Shown piece after piece: positions 8,349 to 17,389 of a DNA stretch of 32,254 nt. Origin of the DNA: Chroococcus sp. CMT-3BRIN-NPC107 (lineage in GTDB: Bacteria; Cyanobacteriota; Cyanobacteriia; Cyanobacteriales; Chroococcidiopsidaceae); the NCBI GenBank assembly GCA_019359635.1, contig JAHHGY010000043.1, forward strand, positions 1 through 32,254, given 5' to 3'. The position numbers and the translations under genes are program-made. Numbering within the stretch: position 1 is the first letter of the stretch; every line of letters begins with the position of its first letter. The notes below the pieces were generated by a model. The model was not told where the DNA came from. It worked only from the letters and a program-made list of their open reading frames with translations, and did no database searches.

Positions 8349-8821
8349 TGTTGCGCCCAAGAACGAGAGGTCGGAGATTGCTGGATTGGGTTAAGCCTTG
8401 CCGATTCGAGTGGCTTAATTCTGGCAGCACGAGTCGGCAAGCACACCGATGAACTAATTGAACAATTGGTCATGAGTACAGAAGGAAAGACGGACTGTAA
8501 ACAATTCAAAGCGCGATGATTGGGGTGGCTATGAGCGCGTCTTACCGCCTGAGATTCAGCACTACATTGGCAAAGATAGAACACAGCGACTGGAGCGCAC
8601 TAACGGCATTGTTCGACAACACATGGGACGATGGCATCGACGACAGAACGCTCTTTGGCAAAGTGTGGGAACAGACGAAGGTGACGACGCGATTAGTAGT
8701 CAGCTACTTTAACTGGATTTGGCAGCATAGTCGTTTTAAATCATCCGCTGCACAACGAGCAGGATTAACATCTCGATCCTGGACTTGGAATGATATCGCA
8801 ACCTATCCTACAATAATTTGA
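8349..8821 (+). pseudogene. IS1-family transposase, degraded (three reading frames)
   Basis: Three overlapping frames each carry part of an IS1-type transposase. The first (8349-8519) reads EVGDCWIGLSLADSSGLILA. The second (about 8500-8670) reads DDWGGYERVLPPEIQHYIGK and then LERTNGIVRQHMGRWHRRQN. The third (about 8640-8821) reads VVSYFNWIWQHSRFKSSAAQ and ends ATYPTII. The WGGY Asp region and the ERxNGxxRQ motif with Glu fit the IS1-family DDE domain. The N-terminal DNA-binding part is missing. At least two frameshifts make it nonfunctional. Confidence 0.75.
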
Positions 8822-8830
8822 CGCACTACC
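8349..8830 (+). mobile_element. Remnant of an IS1-family insertion sequence
   Basis: The right end is placed at 8830, where GACGCACTACC would be the terminal repeat (GGTAGTGCGTC read inward), right after the transposase stop. The left end appears truncated, because neither the N-terminal part of the transposase nor a matching left repeat is visible before 8349. No target duplication can be confirmed. Confidence 0.5.
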
Positions 8831-8927
8831 GTATATTACGATCTATGTGGTCAATTTGCAGATAAGCAACAAGTTTTTGACTGTCAAGATTTTGAAAAAT
8901 TAGTTTCTATCACTTATTAGAAGTTAT

Positions 8928-9008
8928 ATGAGCGATACTGTAAGTTTGCAATGGTTAATAGAAGTCACGATCGCCACTCGGCAATTAACAGCTAGGTTGA
9001 GGTGGTGA
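8928..9008 (+). other. Short ORF, 26 aa, probably a gene fragment
   Basis: ATG 8928 opens MSDTVSLQWLIEVTIATRQL and ends at TGA 9006-9008. It follows the split gene by eight bases. It may be the start of a third gene of the same decayed cluster that has been truncated, or it may be chance. There is no recognised domain. Confidence 0.2.
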
Positions 9009-9176
9009 GGCACTAGATATCATTAAAAGGTATCTTTAAGACGGGCAATTTTTGTTTTCATGCCCAGCATTTGTTATAAACGCTTACCTCACTCAACCAA
9101 CATTAAACGGTAACCACTTTTTTCAGCAAAATGGATGGCATTACTATGCTAACCTGCAAGCTTGGCGCAAGCATGA

Positions 9177-10463
9177 CTACGCGCTGACGGGTTGTGGCTT
9201 TACAGGGGTAGGGGTAGGTACTTTTGACTTCATTAGATCGGTATATAAGTCGCCTAATTGAGCAGCTACACCTTCCCAGCTAAATAATTTTTCTACTCGT
9301 TTTCTAGCAGCAATACCCATGTTCTCTTTATCTGTTGGAGATAAAGATAGGATGCGATCGATTGCTTGAGCAAAGGCAACGTCATCTTTAGGTGGCGCGA
9401 GTAAACCTGTTTCTTCAGGAACTACTGTAAACTGCAATCCACCTACATCGCTAGCAATTACTGGAGTTCCACTTGCCATTGCTTCAATTGCTACTAAACC
9501 AAAGGGTTCGTAGTGACTGGGTACTACGCACACATCCGCCGCCGCATAGTAAGTATGTAGGGTTTCGTCTCCCAAACGACCGGGAAAGATAGTAAAATCT
9601 GTCATCCCTAATTCTGCCACAATGCTCTCGATGCGATCGCGTTCCATACCGTCGCTCTGTCCGGGACGGGAACCACCACCGATAATTAAGTTTATATCTT
9701 TTTTGCCGCGTAATTGCAATTGACCTACGGCTCTAACTAAGGTTTCGATTCCTTTACGAGGGTCGAATCTGCCTACATATAAAATTACTGCTGACTTAGG
9801 ATCTATACCTAGTTCCTGTCTTGCTTGCGCTCTAGTTGCCGATCCAAAACGATGTATATCTGTACCGCAAGGAATAATATCAATGTTTCCTTGCTTCGAC
9901 ACGAGTTGCCGCATATGGACTTTTTCTTGCGGACTTGTAGCTACAATGCTTTCGGCAGTCTCTAATACAGCTTTTTCTACGTCTAAACGAGTTTTGGCTA
10001 TTAAAGGAATTGTCGAAACTGATTTATATTTTACGTATCCTAAAGAATGATAAGTATGAACTTGCTTGCTGCCTTGAATTTTCTTTAATTGCATTCCTAC
10101 CCAAGCAGAAATCCAATAGTTGGTATGCACTAAGGAATACTTAATACCCGATTCTTTTTGAAATTCTAGGATTTGTTCTACAAATTCGGCGGCGTAAGGA
10201 AATATATTGTCTCGTGGTACAAATTCTTCTGGGCCAGCTACTAAGCGAATTGTTCTACAATTAGGTGAGTGTTGAACTATTGCAGCTTGTTCGGCGTTGG
10301 CTTTGCGGGTAAACATATCTACTTGCCATCCGAGTTTAGCTAAAGCTTCCCCCACTTGACGCACGTAAACATTTTGTCCACCAGCTTCTTCTTTCCCAAT
10401 TTCAATTGCAGGATCGCCGTGGACTGAAATTAAGGCAATATGCTTTCGATTGGAGGTACTCAT
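9177..10463 (-). CDS. Glycosyltransferase family 4, sucrose-phosphate-synthase-like
   Basis: The 428-residue product is a GT-B fold retaining glycosyltransferase. The N-terminal domain opens with HIALISVHGDPAIEIGKEEA and GGQNVYVRQVGEALA, the glycine-rich acceptor loop seen in sucrose-phosphate synthases, sucrose synthases and MshA. The C-terminal nucleotide-sugar domain has ILYVGRFDPRKGIETL (about 228-243) and the EPFGLVAIEAMASGTPV motif with its E-x7-E pair. Cyanobacterial minimal SPS proteins lacking the phosphatase domain have this length and start. The sugar donor and acceptor are inferred, and a mannosyl- or other transferase remains possible. The product should be cytosolic and could act in sucrose or compatible-solute synthesis. 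Confidence 0.8.
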   Translation of the reverse strand: MSTSNRKHIALISVHGDPAIEIGKEEAGGQNVYVRQVGEALAKLGWQVDMFTRKANAEQAAIVQHSPNCRTIRLVAGPEEFVPRDNIFPYAAEFVEQILEFQKESGIKYSLVHTNYWISAWVGMQLKKIQGSKQVHTYHSLGYVKYKSVSTIPLIAKTRLDVEKAVLETAESIVATSPQEKVHMRQLVSKQGNIDIIPCGTDIHRFGSATRAQARQELGIDPKSAVILYVGRFDPRKGIETLVRAVGQLQLRGKKDINLIIGGGSRPGQSDGMERDRIESIVAELGMTDFTIFPGRLGDETLHTYYAAADVCVVPSHYEPFGLVAIEAMASGTPVIASDVGGLQFTVVPEETGLLAPPKDDVAFAQAIDRILSLSPTDKENMGIAARKRVEKLFSWEGVAAQLGDLYTDLMKSKVPTPTPVKPQPVSA

Positions 10464-10901
10464 AGCTGATAATTACCGGATTTTAACTAGGTTTTAGATA
10501 GAGATCGCTCTAGGCGGTTTCCTTTGGGTGGTGCAGAATATTTTGTATTCTTATTAATTAATATAAATTTGACTTATGTTCTAGGCATCCACTGCGGGAA
10601 ATATTCTATTAGCTACAATTGTCCGTCTTGCGGTTTGTTTTCTCAATAGAGTGCATTTATTAACTTTTGTCAATCCCCCAATATTCTTACATTTGAGGTG
10701 TTTTGAGTTTATTATCGAAACTATTAAGATAAACTTTTATACATTGATTATAGAGCAGTGAGAGTATTATTATTTACATTTTTATTAATAGCAAATATAA
10801 GTAGAATTAATCCTACGTCAGCTTAATTACTTGAGGGCAGCAGTTTTTAGTAGATTTAGTAGAAACTGGTAAAAAGATTAATAAGGTATTACGATACAGC
10901 T
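10464..10901. other. Intergenic region between divergent genes
   Basis: This AT-rich stretch of about 440 bases must hold the promoters of the glycosyltransferase (minus) and the conserved gene at 10902 (plus). It contains many TATTAAT-like -10 candidates, so no single promoter can be assigned by eye. I see no tRNA, ORF or clear repeat. Confidence 0.4.
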
Positions 10902-11297
10902 ATGCAATTAGAGTTTGTGCCAATTGAAGATTTTTACTTTGCTTTAACACTAGCAGTCCGTCCATTGGAAGATATTGGCAACGAAGATTTGGTTGAAAAA
11001 GTGCGATCGCGTTTAGAGTTTGTATGTGGAGAACCTTCAACGATTGCGGCGGCTACCCAAAATAATTTTAATTATGTATTTATTGTCCGTGATGGCATCA
11101 ATAGTCCCGCACCAAAATTAATCGTATCAGTAGCCGATTGGCAGAATAAACTTCGACTTAGTAGCGATTATGGTTGGGTGCTAGACAAAGAGCGTAAACC
11201 TGTCCGTACCGAATTATTTAACCAACGGTCAGATTTTGCTCATCAATTGCGATCGCATTTAGAAACTTGGCTAGAAGTATCTTTGCCAAAGTCTTAA
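10902..11297 (+). CDS. Conserved hypothetical protein, 131 aa
   Basis: The product starts MQLEFVPIEDFYFALTLAVR and has no signal peptide or membrane helix, so it should be soluble. It has an alternating strand/helix pattern ending in an amphipathic helix rich in His, Arg and Leu (FAHQLRSHLETWLEVSL). I recognise no catalytic motif and no named domain. Codon use and two HIP1 octamers inside the gene show it is native. It stands alone on the plus strand and faces the RNA-binding protein gene across a shared terminator. Confidence 0.65.
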   Translation: MQLEFVPIEDFYFALTLAVRPLEDIGNEDLVEKVRSRLEFVCGEPSTIAAATQNNFNYVFIVRDGINSPAPKLIVSVADWQNKLRLSSDYGWVLDKERKPVRTELFNQRSDFAHQLRSHLETWLEVSLPKS

Positions 11298-11320
11298 TAG
11301 CTGGGCAAATTAATTCTTGT

Positions 11321-11355
11321 TAAGGGGCAATTGAGCAGATTTCAATTACCCCTTA
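11321..11355. terminator. Shared terminator between convergent genes
   Basis: TAAGGGGCAATTGA at 11321-11334 pairs with TCAATTACCCCTTA at 11342-11355 with one mismatch, giving a 14-bp stem with a 7-base loop. It sits 23 bases after the stop of the 131-aa protein and just beyond the stop of the RRM gene on the other strand. Confidence 0.7.
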
Positions 11356-11359
11356 CCTC

Positions 11360-11863
11360 TTACCCATTTGTGGTTTGTGCTGCCAACATTTGTTTGAGCT
11401 TTTCTAAGTCCGCAGCCCAGCGAGGATCTGGTTGGACTCCTTCGCTGTTTTCGCTCGTAGTGGTTGTTGTACTACTGGCTGGACGACGAGATTTTTTATT
11501 GTTGTTGTTGCTACTACGGCGAGTAGGGGCTGGTTTATCTGAGATACTATTAGTCGTTGGACTAACTTCATTATCCACCCCACGTCCTTCGCCTTCTTCT
11601 TCCGCACCCTTGGTACGAGGTAGAGCTTTTTCAATTTTTATAGGTGTATCTTTAAATAAATAACCATTAAATTTTTCAATTATTTTGTCAGCGTGTTCAT
11701 CGTCGTTGACAGTTACAAACCCAAAACCGCGACACTTTCCTGTTTTACGGTCTTTAATTACTTTTGTAACTACAGAATCGCCTTCCTCTGCAAAAACCGC
11801 TTGCAGGTCTTGACGTTCTACTTCTTCTTTGGGCAGATTACCTATATATAAACGAACTGACAT
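11360..11863 (-). CDS. RRM-type RNA-binding protein with long disordered tail
   Basis: A single RNA recognition motif fills residues 1-82: RNP2 is LYIGNL (5-10) and RNP1 is KCRGFGFV (43-50), with the two exposed aromatics intact. The remaining half (about 85-167) is low-complexity: acidic, then Ser/Thr/Asn/Arg-rich (RRSSNNNNKKSRRPASS, then a run of Thr). A short amphipathic helix ends the protein (WAADLEKLKQMLAAQ). Cyanobacterial Rbp proteins of this class are cytosolic, are often cold-induced and bind mRNA. Most are only about 100 residues or have a short Gly-rich tail, so this tail is long. The start ATG 11863 has a GAGG upstream. Confidence 0.88.
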   Translation of the reverse strand: MSVRLYIGNLPKEEVERQDLQAVFAEEGDSVVTKVIKDRKTGKCRGFGFVTVNDDEHADKIIEKFNGYLFKDTPIKIEKALPRTKGAEEEGEGRGVDNEVSPTTNSISDKPAPTRRSSNNNNKKSRRPASSTTTTTSENSEGVQPDPRWAADLEKLKQMLAAQTTNG

Positions 11864-12384
11864 GAACTATTCCTCTACAGATTGATGGGAAAATGACTTG
11901 GTATCAAACCACTTAGCCTAGATTTGCTGATAATAAATCGATATTGACATATGCTATCAATTAACTAATTTTTAAATTTTATCTAGCTAATCTTTGCACT
12001 ACAGGTACAGCTTGTTAATTCAGCATTTCAATCATTAATCTCCTGAAAAACTTTAGCTTGACAACTGGTTTTTCTGTTAACGATCGCTCAGTTGACTGCT
12101 TTTTTGCCATGAGTAACGCTTCTAATGCTACTTACCTGTAACGGTGACACTATTTTTTACAATATCACGCTCAGGGCTTGTAAGATAGTTATTTGCATAT
12201 ATTTCCGCCTTTAGCAATACCTGCGCTTTGCTGTAGTTAATTTCATCTTTCTCAGTACAGGTATTTGTGCATTGGCAACAAGGGCGTGTAAGTAATTAAA
12301 CCTTTATTACTAATCTCCTTGCGTAATAATTCCTCTTTATGAAAAAATATAACATTTTTTTAAACTGCAATATATCTTTATACT
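11864..12384. other. Noncoding region upstream of the RRM gene
   Basis: About 520 bases lie between the start of the RRM gene and the end of the M48-like gene, both on the minus strand. The right-hand part is very AT-rich and may hold a terminator for the M48-like gene. The left-hand part probably carries the RRM promoter and a long leader, as expected for cold-regulated rbp genes. I see no supported ORF or RNA gene. Confidence 0.35.
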
Positions 12385-14580
12385 TTACCGACCCAACAGA
12401 ATTATAGAAATACCGTAGAGAGCGATCGCCAGAGCCATAATAGTAGCCCAAAAAGGTTGAGAACTAAGGCTAACTTTGCCACCTTGGGTTTGTAGCGCGT
12501 TTAGGTCGAGCCAGATAGTAGCGCTGCGCCGAAACCAACCTGTAACCAAAATATATCGCCCTAGCAAATCCATTGGGCTAGGAGATTGCCTAAAAAAGAT
12601 ATTCCCAATCGGGCCTAGGGGAGACTCATAATGGAGTTTAATTAAACCTTGAGCCGAATTAAGCAGTAAATCTTGTCCCAACCAGTTTGCAATACCCCGT
12701 CGTCCTAAAAGTTTACCTTTTAAGCGCACAGGTTGACTGTCAATAGGTAAGGCAGTTATTTTTGCTAATTGCTCGGCTAAACTTGGGGCGGTGCTGACCG
12801 AAGCGGGGGTAATATCTGGAAACACAAAATTTATCCGCAAAAATAAGCTAATGCTTAAAGCAATGGGGATAAAAGCTTTGATTAGCAACCAGTCGCCATA
12901 CATCCAAGCAAGTTGAGGAATCCAGATTACTTGAGTAATTGCGCCAATTAGCCAACTAAACCCGCCAAAAACTAACCCAAGAACTAACCCAAAAACAGCC
13001 GCAAATTGTAATAAAGCACGGTTGGTAAGTAGCGATTTTAGCTGAGGCAGCAGGTTAGACAAGTTTGGGTTGCTGCGAGGAGGCAACTTGAGTTCGGTGT
13101 CTAAATGCCAATATTGAGCTAAAGCATTGAGACGTTGAAGGCGATCGCCTATTAAAGGATGAGTATTATTAATAGTGAATAAATACCGATAAGGATTTAA
13201 ACAATCCCAAGCCAAAATTGGCTCAATTTTAGGGTAGCAACTACCTAAAGTAAGAGCTTGATAAAACCCCACAGGCATAAACAAATTTAAGCTTTCTAAC
13301 AGCCAGCTAGTACATTCTTTTTGCCTGACATCTGTCGTCATACCGATGGCAATTTTGATTAAAGCGCGAGTTAAGCCGTTGGGATTGCCAGTAATACTAG
13401 CAGCAAACCAGTCGCCATAATATATCCGCAATTGAGACAACCATAAAGCCGGAAGACAAAGTAACCACCATAAACCGTAAGCAGCGCTAGAAATTGCGAT
13501 CGCCGCAATTTTTACCGTTGAATTCGGAGCGCGATCGCCCCAAACTGCTACGAAACGATAGATAGCGTAAACTCCTTGAGTTACTACCATAAACAAAGAC
13601 ATCGCGGCGAAATTCCAACTAGCAATATGTCCGAGTTGCGAGGCATAAATACTAGCAATTTCATCCTCTGCTAGTTGTTCGAGTAATCCTTGACTGACAA
13701 CAATTCGCGCCGTGCGCCGGAGATTACCATAAGTAAAAGCAACGGGTACAGTGGTGGGTAAAATAGCTAATTGAGGCAAAGACCAACCTTGTTGACGGCA
13801 AAAGCGTTGCAACACTTGCCGTGATTCTGGGCTATATTTGGCAAGCCGATCTATAGATAGAGGTTGCAGATCGTAACTTAGCTGCAAAAGCCAATCTAGC
13901 AGCCAAGGGGAGCAAGCTAGGAGTAGCAATAGTAAAAAACGCAGTAAGTCGGCTGAATCGCGATAAAAAGGCTGAAATGGCTCTAAATAAGGCAATTTGA
14001 CCAGTAAATCATTAATAAATAACATTGAGGTTACTGATACTTTCCATAGCAACCAATAAAGCGCGATCGCACTTCCTGCCATTAGCAACCATAAAGGTAT
14101 AAAACTAACTTCCCTCAAAGCCTGCCATTGTTTCGCTCTCGGTGCTTGTCGCCAGCCAAGAGTTGTAGCAGGGGTAAAAAATTCCTCTTTAGCCGCCTGC
14201 GGTACAAGTGGGGGTATAACCTCCGCTTTTGGTGGTGAAATCTCATTATCTCTATTAGCAACAGGTACATCTTCCTCAAAGACTACAAACCCGGTTGCGT
14301 CGATGGGTGGTGTATTTTGTTGAGGATGGTTAAGAGCAGCCCAATATTTAACTTGAGGATCGCTATTTTGACTAAGAGCGTGCAATAACAAAACCGCTCG
14401 ATTGTCTTCTTTATTACCTATATAGGCTGCTACTAAAGCTTTTTGCGCCTGTAATTTGGTAGCAGGTGGCTGGGAAGAACTTTGACAAACAGCTTCTAAT
14501 AAAGAAACCGCCCGACTAAAATTACCTTGTTTTAGCGCTGTCAATCCAGCCTCTAAATCCGATTTTGGAACAGCAGCCAT
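12385..14580 (-). CDS. Membrane protein with TPR-like N-terminus and inactive M48 peptidase-like domain
   Basis: The 731-residue product has three parts. Residues 5-90 form TPR-like helices (LEAGLTALKQGNFSRAVSLL). Residues 160-235 contain hydrophobic segments. Residues about 240-440 are arranged like the M48/HtpX metalloprotease domain, and further membrane helices occupy about 520-575 and the C-terminus. In M48 enzymes the zinc motif is HExxH, but here the aligned stretch reads SQLGH (314-318), so the first His and the Glu are gone. The third ligand Glu of the SRxxEyxAD motif is Ile386 in SQLRIYYGD. The protein is therefore unlikely to be a protease and may be a scaffold or regulator. The gene is full-length, native in codon use and HIP1-containing, so it is not a pseudogene. 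Confidence 0.7.
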   Translation of the reverse strand: MAAVPKSDLEAGLTALKQGNFSRAVSLLEAVCQSSSQPPATKLQAQKALVAAYIGNKEDNRAVLLLHALSQNSDPQVKYWAALNHPQQNTPPIDATGFVVFEEDVPVANRDNEISPPKAEVIPPLVPQAAKEEFFTPATTLGWRQAPRAKQWQALREVSFIPLWLLMAGSAIALYWLLWKVSVTSMLFINDLLVKLPYLEPFQPFYRDSADLLRFLLLLLLACSPWLLDWLLQLSYDLQPLSIDRLAKYSPESRQVLQRFCRQQGWSLPQLAILPTTVPVAFTYGNLRRTARIVVSQGLLEQLAEDEIASIYASQLGHIASWNFAAMSLFMVVTQGVYAIYRFVAVWGDRAPNSTVKIAAIAISSAAYGLWWLLCLPALWLSQLRIYYGDWFAASITGNPNGLTRALIKIAIGMTTDVRQKECTSWLLESLNLFMPVGFYQALTLGSCYPKIEPILAWDCLNPYRYLFTINNTHPLIGDRLQRLNALAQYWHLDTELKLPPRSNPNLSNLLPQLKSLLTNRALLQFAAVFGLVLGLVFGGFSWLIGAITQVIWIPQLAWMYGDWLLIKAFIPIALSISLFLRINFVFPDITPASVSTAPSLAEQLAKITALPIDSQPVRLKGKLLGRRGIANWLGQDLLLNSAQGLIKLHYESPLGPIGNIFFRQSPSPMDLLGRYILVTGWFRRSATIWLDLNALQTQGGKVSLSSQPFWATIMALAIALYGISIILLGR

Positions 14581-14670
14581 AAAATATGCTCCGGTTCAGT
14601 CTTTTCTCAGCCTACCCATATTTAGCTTCCAACTAAACACTAAGACGATAAATTGCTGGGCTAAATTAAA

Positions 14671-14703
14671 CAAGCTCCCTAATTGACGGATTTAGGAAGC
14701 TTG
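14671..14703 (-). terminator. Intrinsic terminator downstream of rpsD
   Basis: CAAGCTCCCTAA (14671-14682) pairs with TTAGGAAGCTTG (14692-14703) with one mismatch, making a 12-bp stem with a 9-base loop. On the minus strand the stem is followed by TTTAATTTAG. It sits about 70 bases past the rpsD stop. Confidence 0.6.
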
Positions 14704-14769
14704 CTTAATGATAGGACAATTCTGTAAATGGCTCACCGCAGCCGCACGGTAGTTGTAGCCAATATAAGA

Positions 14770-15378
14770 CTAGGCTTGTCTTGAATAATACTCAACAACC
14801 AGTAGTTCGTTTACTTGCAGCGCCACCCATTCGCGCTCTACTAAGCTATTGACCTTGCCGACAATCTTGTTTTTATCAAACTCTAAATGGCTGGGCAAAT
14901 TCGCTAAACCTGGATATTGCAGATTAGCTTGTACTAGCTTGCGCGATGCTTCTCTGTCTTTAACTCCAATGGTTTCGCCGGGACGACATTGATAACTTGC
15001 AATATCAACTACGCGACCGTTGATTGTAACGTGACCGTGATTTACCAGTTGGCGCGCGGCAGGTATGGTAGGAGCCATCCCTAATCGAAATACGGTGTTG
15101 TCTAAACGCATTTCTAATAGTTGTAGCAATACTTGTCCGGTAGACCCGGTAACTCGTCTTGCTCTACGTACGTACCGCAGCATTTGCTTTTCTGTTAAGC
15201 CGTAGTTCATCCGCAGCTTTTGTTTTTCTTCTAAACGAACAGCGTATTCCGATCGCTTTTTGCGGTTTTGTCCGTGCTGACCCGGCGGGTAAGCTCGTTT
15301 AGCGCTTTTGCGCGTCAGTCCTGGTAAGTCTCCCAGACGACGAATGATTCTTAGGCGTGGCCCTCTGTATCGGGACAT
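14770..15378 (-). CDS. rpsD: 30S ribosomal protein S4
   Basis: S4 is a primary 16S rRNA-binding protein that nucleates assembly of the small subunit body. The 202-residue product starts [20 protein letters not shown] and has the [12 protein letters not shown] segment typical of cyanobacterial/chloroplast S4. The S4 RNA-binding domain lies at about 90-155 ([20 protein letters not shown], then [17 protein letters not shown]). It lacks the N-terminal zinc-finger cysteines, as is normal for this group. As usual in cyanobacteria it stands apart from the main ribosomal operons. Confidence 0.98.
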   Translation of the reverse strand: MSRYRGPRLRIIRRLGDLPGLTRKSAKRAYPPGQHGQNRKKRSEYAVRLEEKQKLRMNYGLTEKQMLRYVRRARRVTGSTGQVLLQLLEMRLDNTVFRLGMAPTIPAARQLVNHGHVTINGRVVDIASYQCRPGETIGVKDREASRKLVQANLQYPGLANLPSHLEFDKNKIVGKVNSLVEREWVALQVNELLVVEYYSRQA

Positions 15379-15708
15379 GAATTTTCCTGTATCTACTAAT
15401 TATGCTTGAAGTTTGCCAAATATATCATTGTAGCAGCCAATAGGTACTAGGGCAAGAGCAATTATTGTAGTTATTTTTAGATATATACTTCGCTTGCCTG
15501 CTTGGAGAATAGGCGATAATAAAAATCATTGGCAGTAATTAATATTTTTTTGTATATTTTTATACTTAGTAATTTATACGCATGGACGATAACTGACAAA
15601 AGCAGTAATATTACTTAAGTAGTCAGGTTTAAAAAGACTTACTTGTAAGGTGCGATCACACTGAGAAATTAATCAAACAAAATATTATACTTAAAGCTAG
15701 AAAAACAA
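15379..15708. other. Divergent promoter region, rpsD / phototaxis operon
   Basis: About 330 AT-rich bases separate the start of rpsD (minus) from the first gene of the chemotaxis-type operon (plus). A TATACT at about 15686 is a possible -10 for the operon, with no convincing -35. Nothing else stands out. Confidence 0.35.
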
Positions 15709-16914
15709 ATGACTACGATCGCAGCTAATGCTTTAACAAAAAATAGTCTCGCCGATCGCATAGAAATCTGTCAGCAAAAGCAGTTTACAGGCAGATTAGA
15801 AATAACCGCCAAGGGCGATCGCCAGCATTGGAACTTGTACTTTTGCCTAGGACGTTTGATTTGGGCAACAGGAGGGGTACATTTAATTAAGCGTTGGCAG
15901 CGACTGCTAGCTCAGTATTGTCCGCAAGTTAATAGCCAAAAGTATGTTTCTCTAGAGGGAAAAAAAGTAGAGGAATATCATCTACTTATTGGCTTAGTAA
16001 AAAAGCAGGAGATTAAAGGAGAAGAAGCAGTTAGAGTAATTCGCAATACCGTTACAGAAGTGTTATTTGACCTGCTACAACAAGAAACTTTAGGTGAATT
16101 AACCTTTGTCAGCACTTGCCACAATGCCTTAAACGCATCTTTGACGATGCTAAACCCCCAACACGCGGTTTCTTACTCTAAGCAAGCTTGGGAACAATGG
16201 TGCAAAGCAGGCTTAGAAACTATTTCACCCAACGCCGCCGTTTTGTTGTGCCAAAAAGAGCAATTACAAAAGTATACTTCCCCCCCAGTTTACAAAACCT
16301 TAATCAAAATTGTTGACGGAGAAAGGACGCTGCGAGACTTGGCAGTTTTGATGAAGCAAGACTTACTGTTAGTAACCCGCTTATTAAGTCCTTATATTCG
16401 TCAGGGCATAATGGAACTCATCAAAATTGGCGACTTGCTACCGCCAGCGACGGGAGAACAATTAGAACCCCACCAGCCTACTAACAACTTTCCTACCCTA
16501 CCCGCCACGCCTACATCTAAACAGCCTTTGATTGCCTGCATAGACGACAGCCCGATTATGGGACAACTAATGAAACATATTTTAACCAAAGCAGGCTATC
16601 GGTTTGTAGGGATTAGTGACGCGCTAGAAGCATTGCCAGTATTGTTAGAAAGTCAGCCAGACTTGATATTTCTCGACTTGATGATGCCCATCGCCAACGG
16701 CTACGAAGTTTGCAGTCAAATTCGCCGCATTACTCAGTTTAAAAATATTCCCGTAATAATTTTGACAGGTAACGATGGAATTGTAGACCGAGTAAGAGCA
16801 AAAATTGTTGGTTCGTCAGAATTTTTGAGCAAGCCAATTAAGCCAGAACAAGTGTTAGCGGTGGTACGTAAATATTTGCCCGCCCCGTTAGCAGGAAATA
16901 AAGTAGATACTTAA
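15709..16914 (+). CDS. pixG: PatA-type response regulator of a phototaxis operon (PixG/TaxP1-like)
   Basis: The 401-residue product has an N-terminal PATAN/DUF4388 region (about 10-130, with QQKQFTGRLEITAKG and LYFCLGRLIWATGG), a helical middle part and a C-terminal receiver domain (about 273-390). The receiver has its acid pocket at IDD and phosphorylatable Asp323 in FLDLMMP, and the conserved Lys lies in LSKPIKP. PATAN domains occur in PatA, PixG and PixE and have been linked to control of type IV pilus motors. Gene order with cheY, cheW, a receptor and cheA identifies it as the first gene of a pix/ptx operon. The 101-base gap to the next gene is the longest before the receptor. Confidence 0.87.
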   Translation: MTTIAANALTKNSLADRIEICQQKQFTGRLEITAKGDRQHWNLYFCLGRLIWATGGVHLIKRWQRLLAQYCPQVNSQKYVSLEGKKVEEYHLLIGLVKKQEIKGEEAVRVIRNTVTEVLFDLLQQETLGELTFVSTCHNALNASLTMLNPQHAVSYSKQAWEQWCKAGLETISPNAAVLLCQKEQLQKYTSPPVYKTLIKIVDGERTLRDLAVLMKQDLLLVTRLLSPYIRQGIMELIKIGDLLPPATGEQLEPHQPTNNFPTLPATPTSKQPLIACIDDSPIMGQLMKHILTKAGYRFVGISDALEALPVLLESQPDLIFLDLMMPIANGYEVCSQIRRITQFKNIPVIILTGNDGIVDRVRAKIVGSSEFLSKPIKPEQVLAVVRKYLPAPLAGNKVDT

Positions 16915-17015
16915 CTATAGGCAAGCTTTAAAAACTGTTTTAGGGCGATCGCACTTATTAAAATGCAATTTTTATCGGACTGCCTTAATTTAAAGTTTAT
17001 TTTTCAGGTAGATTC

Positions 17016-17378
17016 ATGCGTACTGTCCTAATTGTTGAAGATAGCTTACTCCAAGCTCAATTACTCACTCGTTATCTCCAGCAAGCAGGTTTAGGGGTAG
17101 TCAGCGTTACCAGTGGTGAGGAGGCACAAGATAAATTAACCAAGCACAAACCAGACTTAATTATTTTAGATGTAATATTGCCCGGTCAAAGTGGATTTGA
17201 GTTGTGCAGAGAACTAAAAACCGATCCTTGTACTAGCCAGATACCTGTAGTAATTTGTTCTACTAAAAACACCGAAATAGACAAAATGTGGGGCAATATG
17301 CTAGGCGCAGACGCTTACCTACCTAAACCTGTAGATCGGCTGGAATTAATTCAACTGGTCGAACAACTAATGAAATAG
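17016..17378 (+). CDS. pixH: CheY-like response regulator (PixH/TaxY1-like)
   Basis: The 120-residue product is a single receiver domain. The acidic pair is in IVEDS (near residues 8-9), the phosphorylated residue is Asp52 in ILDVILPG and the conserved Lys is K104 in PKPVD. It has no output domain, so it acts by protein interaction, as CheY does on a motor; in this setting that would be the pilus machinery. The Lys is followed by Pro as in the family. It ends 11 bases before the CheW gene, consistent with one transcript. It is the expected second gene of a pix operon. Confidence 0.9.
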   Translation: MRTVLIVEDSLLQAQLLTRYLQQAGLGVVSVTSGEEAQDKLTKHKPDLIILDVILPGQSGFELCRELKTDPCTSQIPVVICSTKNTEIDKMWGNMLGADAYLPKPVDRLELIQLVEQLMK

Positions 17379-17389
17379 GACTAAGCTCG

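Larger units (their letters stand above)
8306..8920 (+). pseudogene. Gene of unknown function split by an IS1-family insertion
   Basis: The 5' fragment begins at ATG 8306 (MKELPGHLFQ) in a 4-base overlap with the upstream gene. IS1-family transposase sequence then fills 8349-8830. After the element, an open stretch resumes at about 8831 (VYYDLCGQFADKQQVFDCQD) and stops at TAG 8918-8920. The simplest reading is one short gene cut by the element, but I cannot prove that the two fragments belong together. No family is recognised. The intact product would be only about 45-50 residues if nothing else was lost. Confidence 0.4.

Noticed and set aside
9052-9261. Plus-strand ORF of 69 codons with the stretch NGNHFFQQNGWHYYANLQAW
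   Set aside because: The first part looks protein-like and might be a gene relic, but the ORF runs into the antisense of the glycosyltransferase end and has no recognisable family, so I do not list it.
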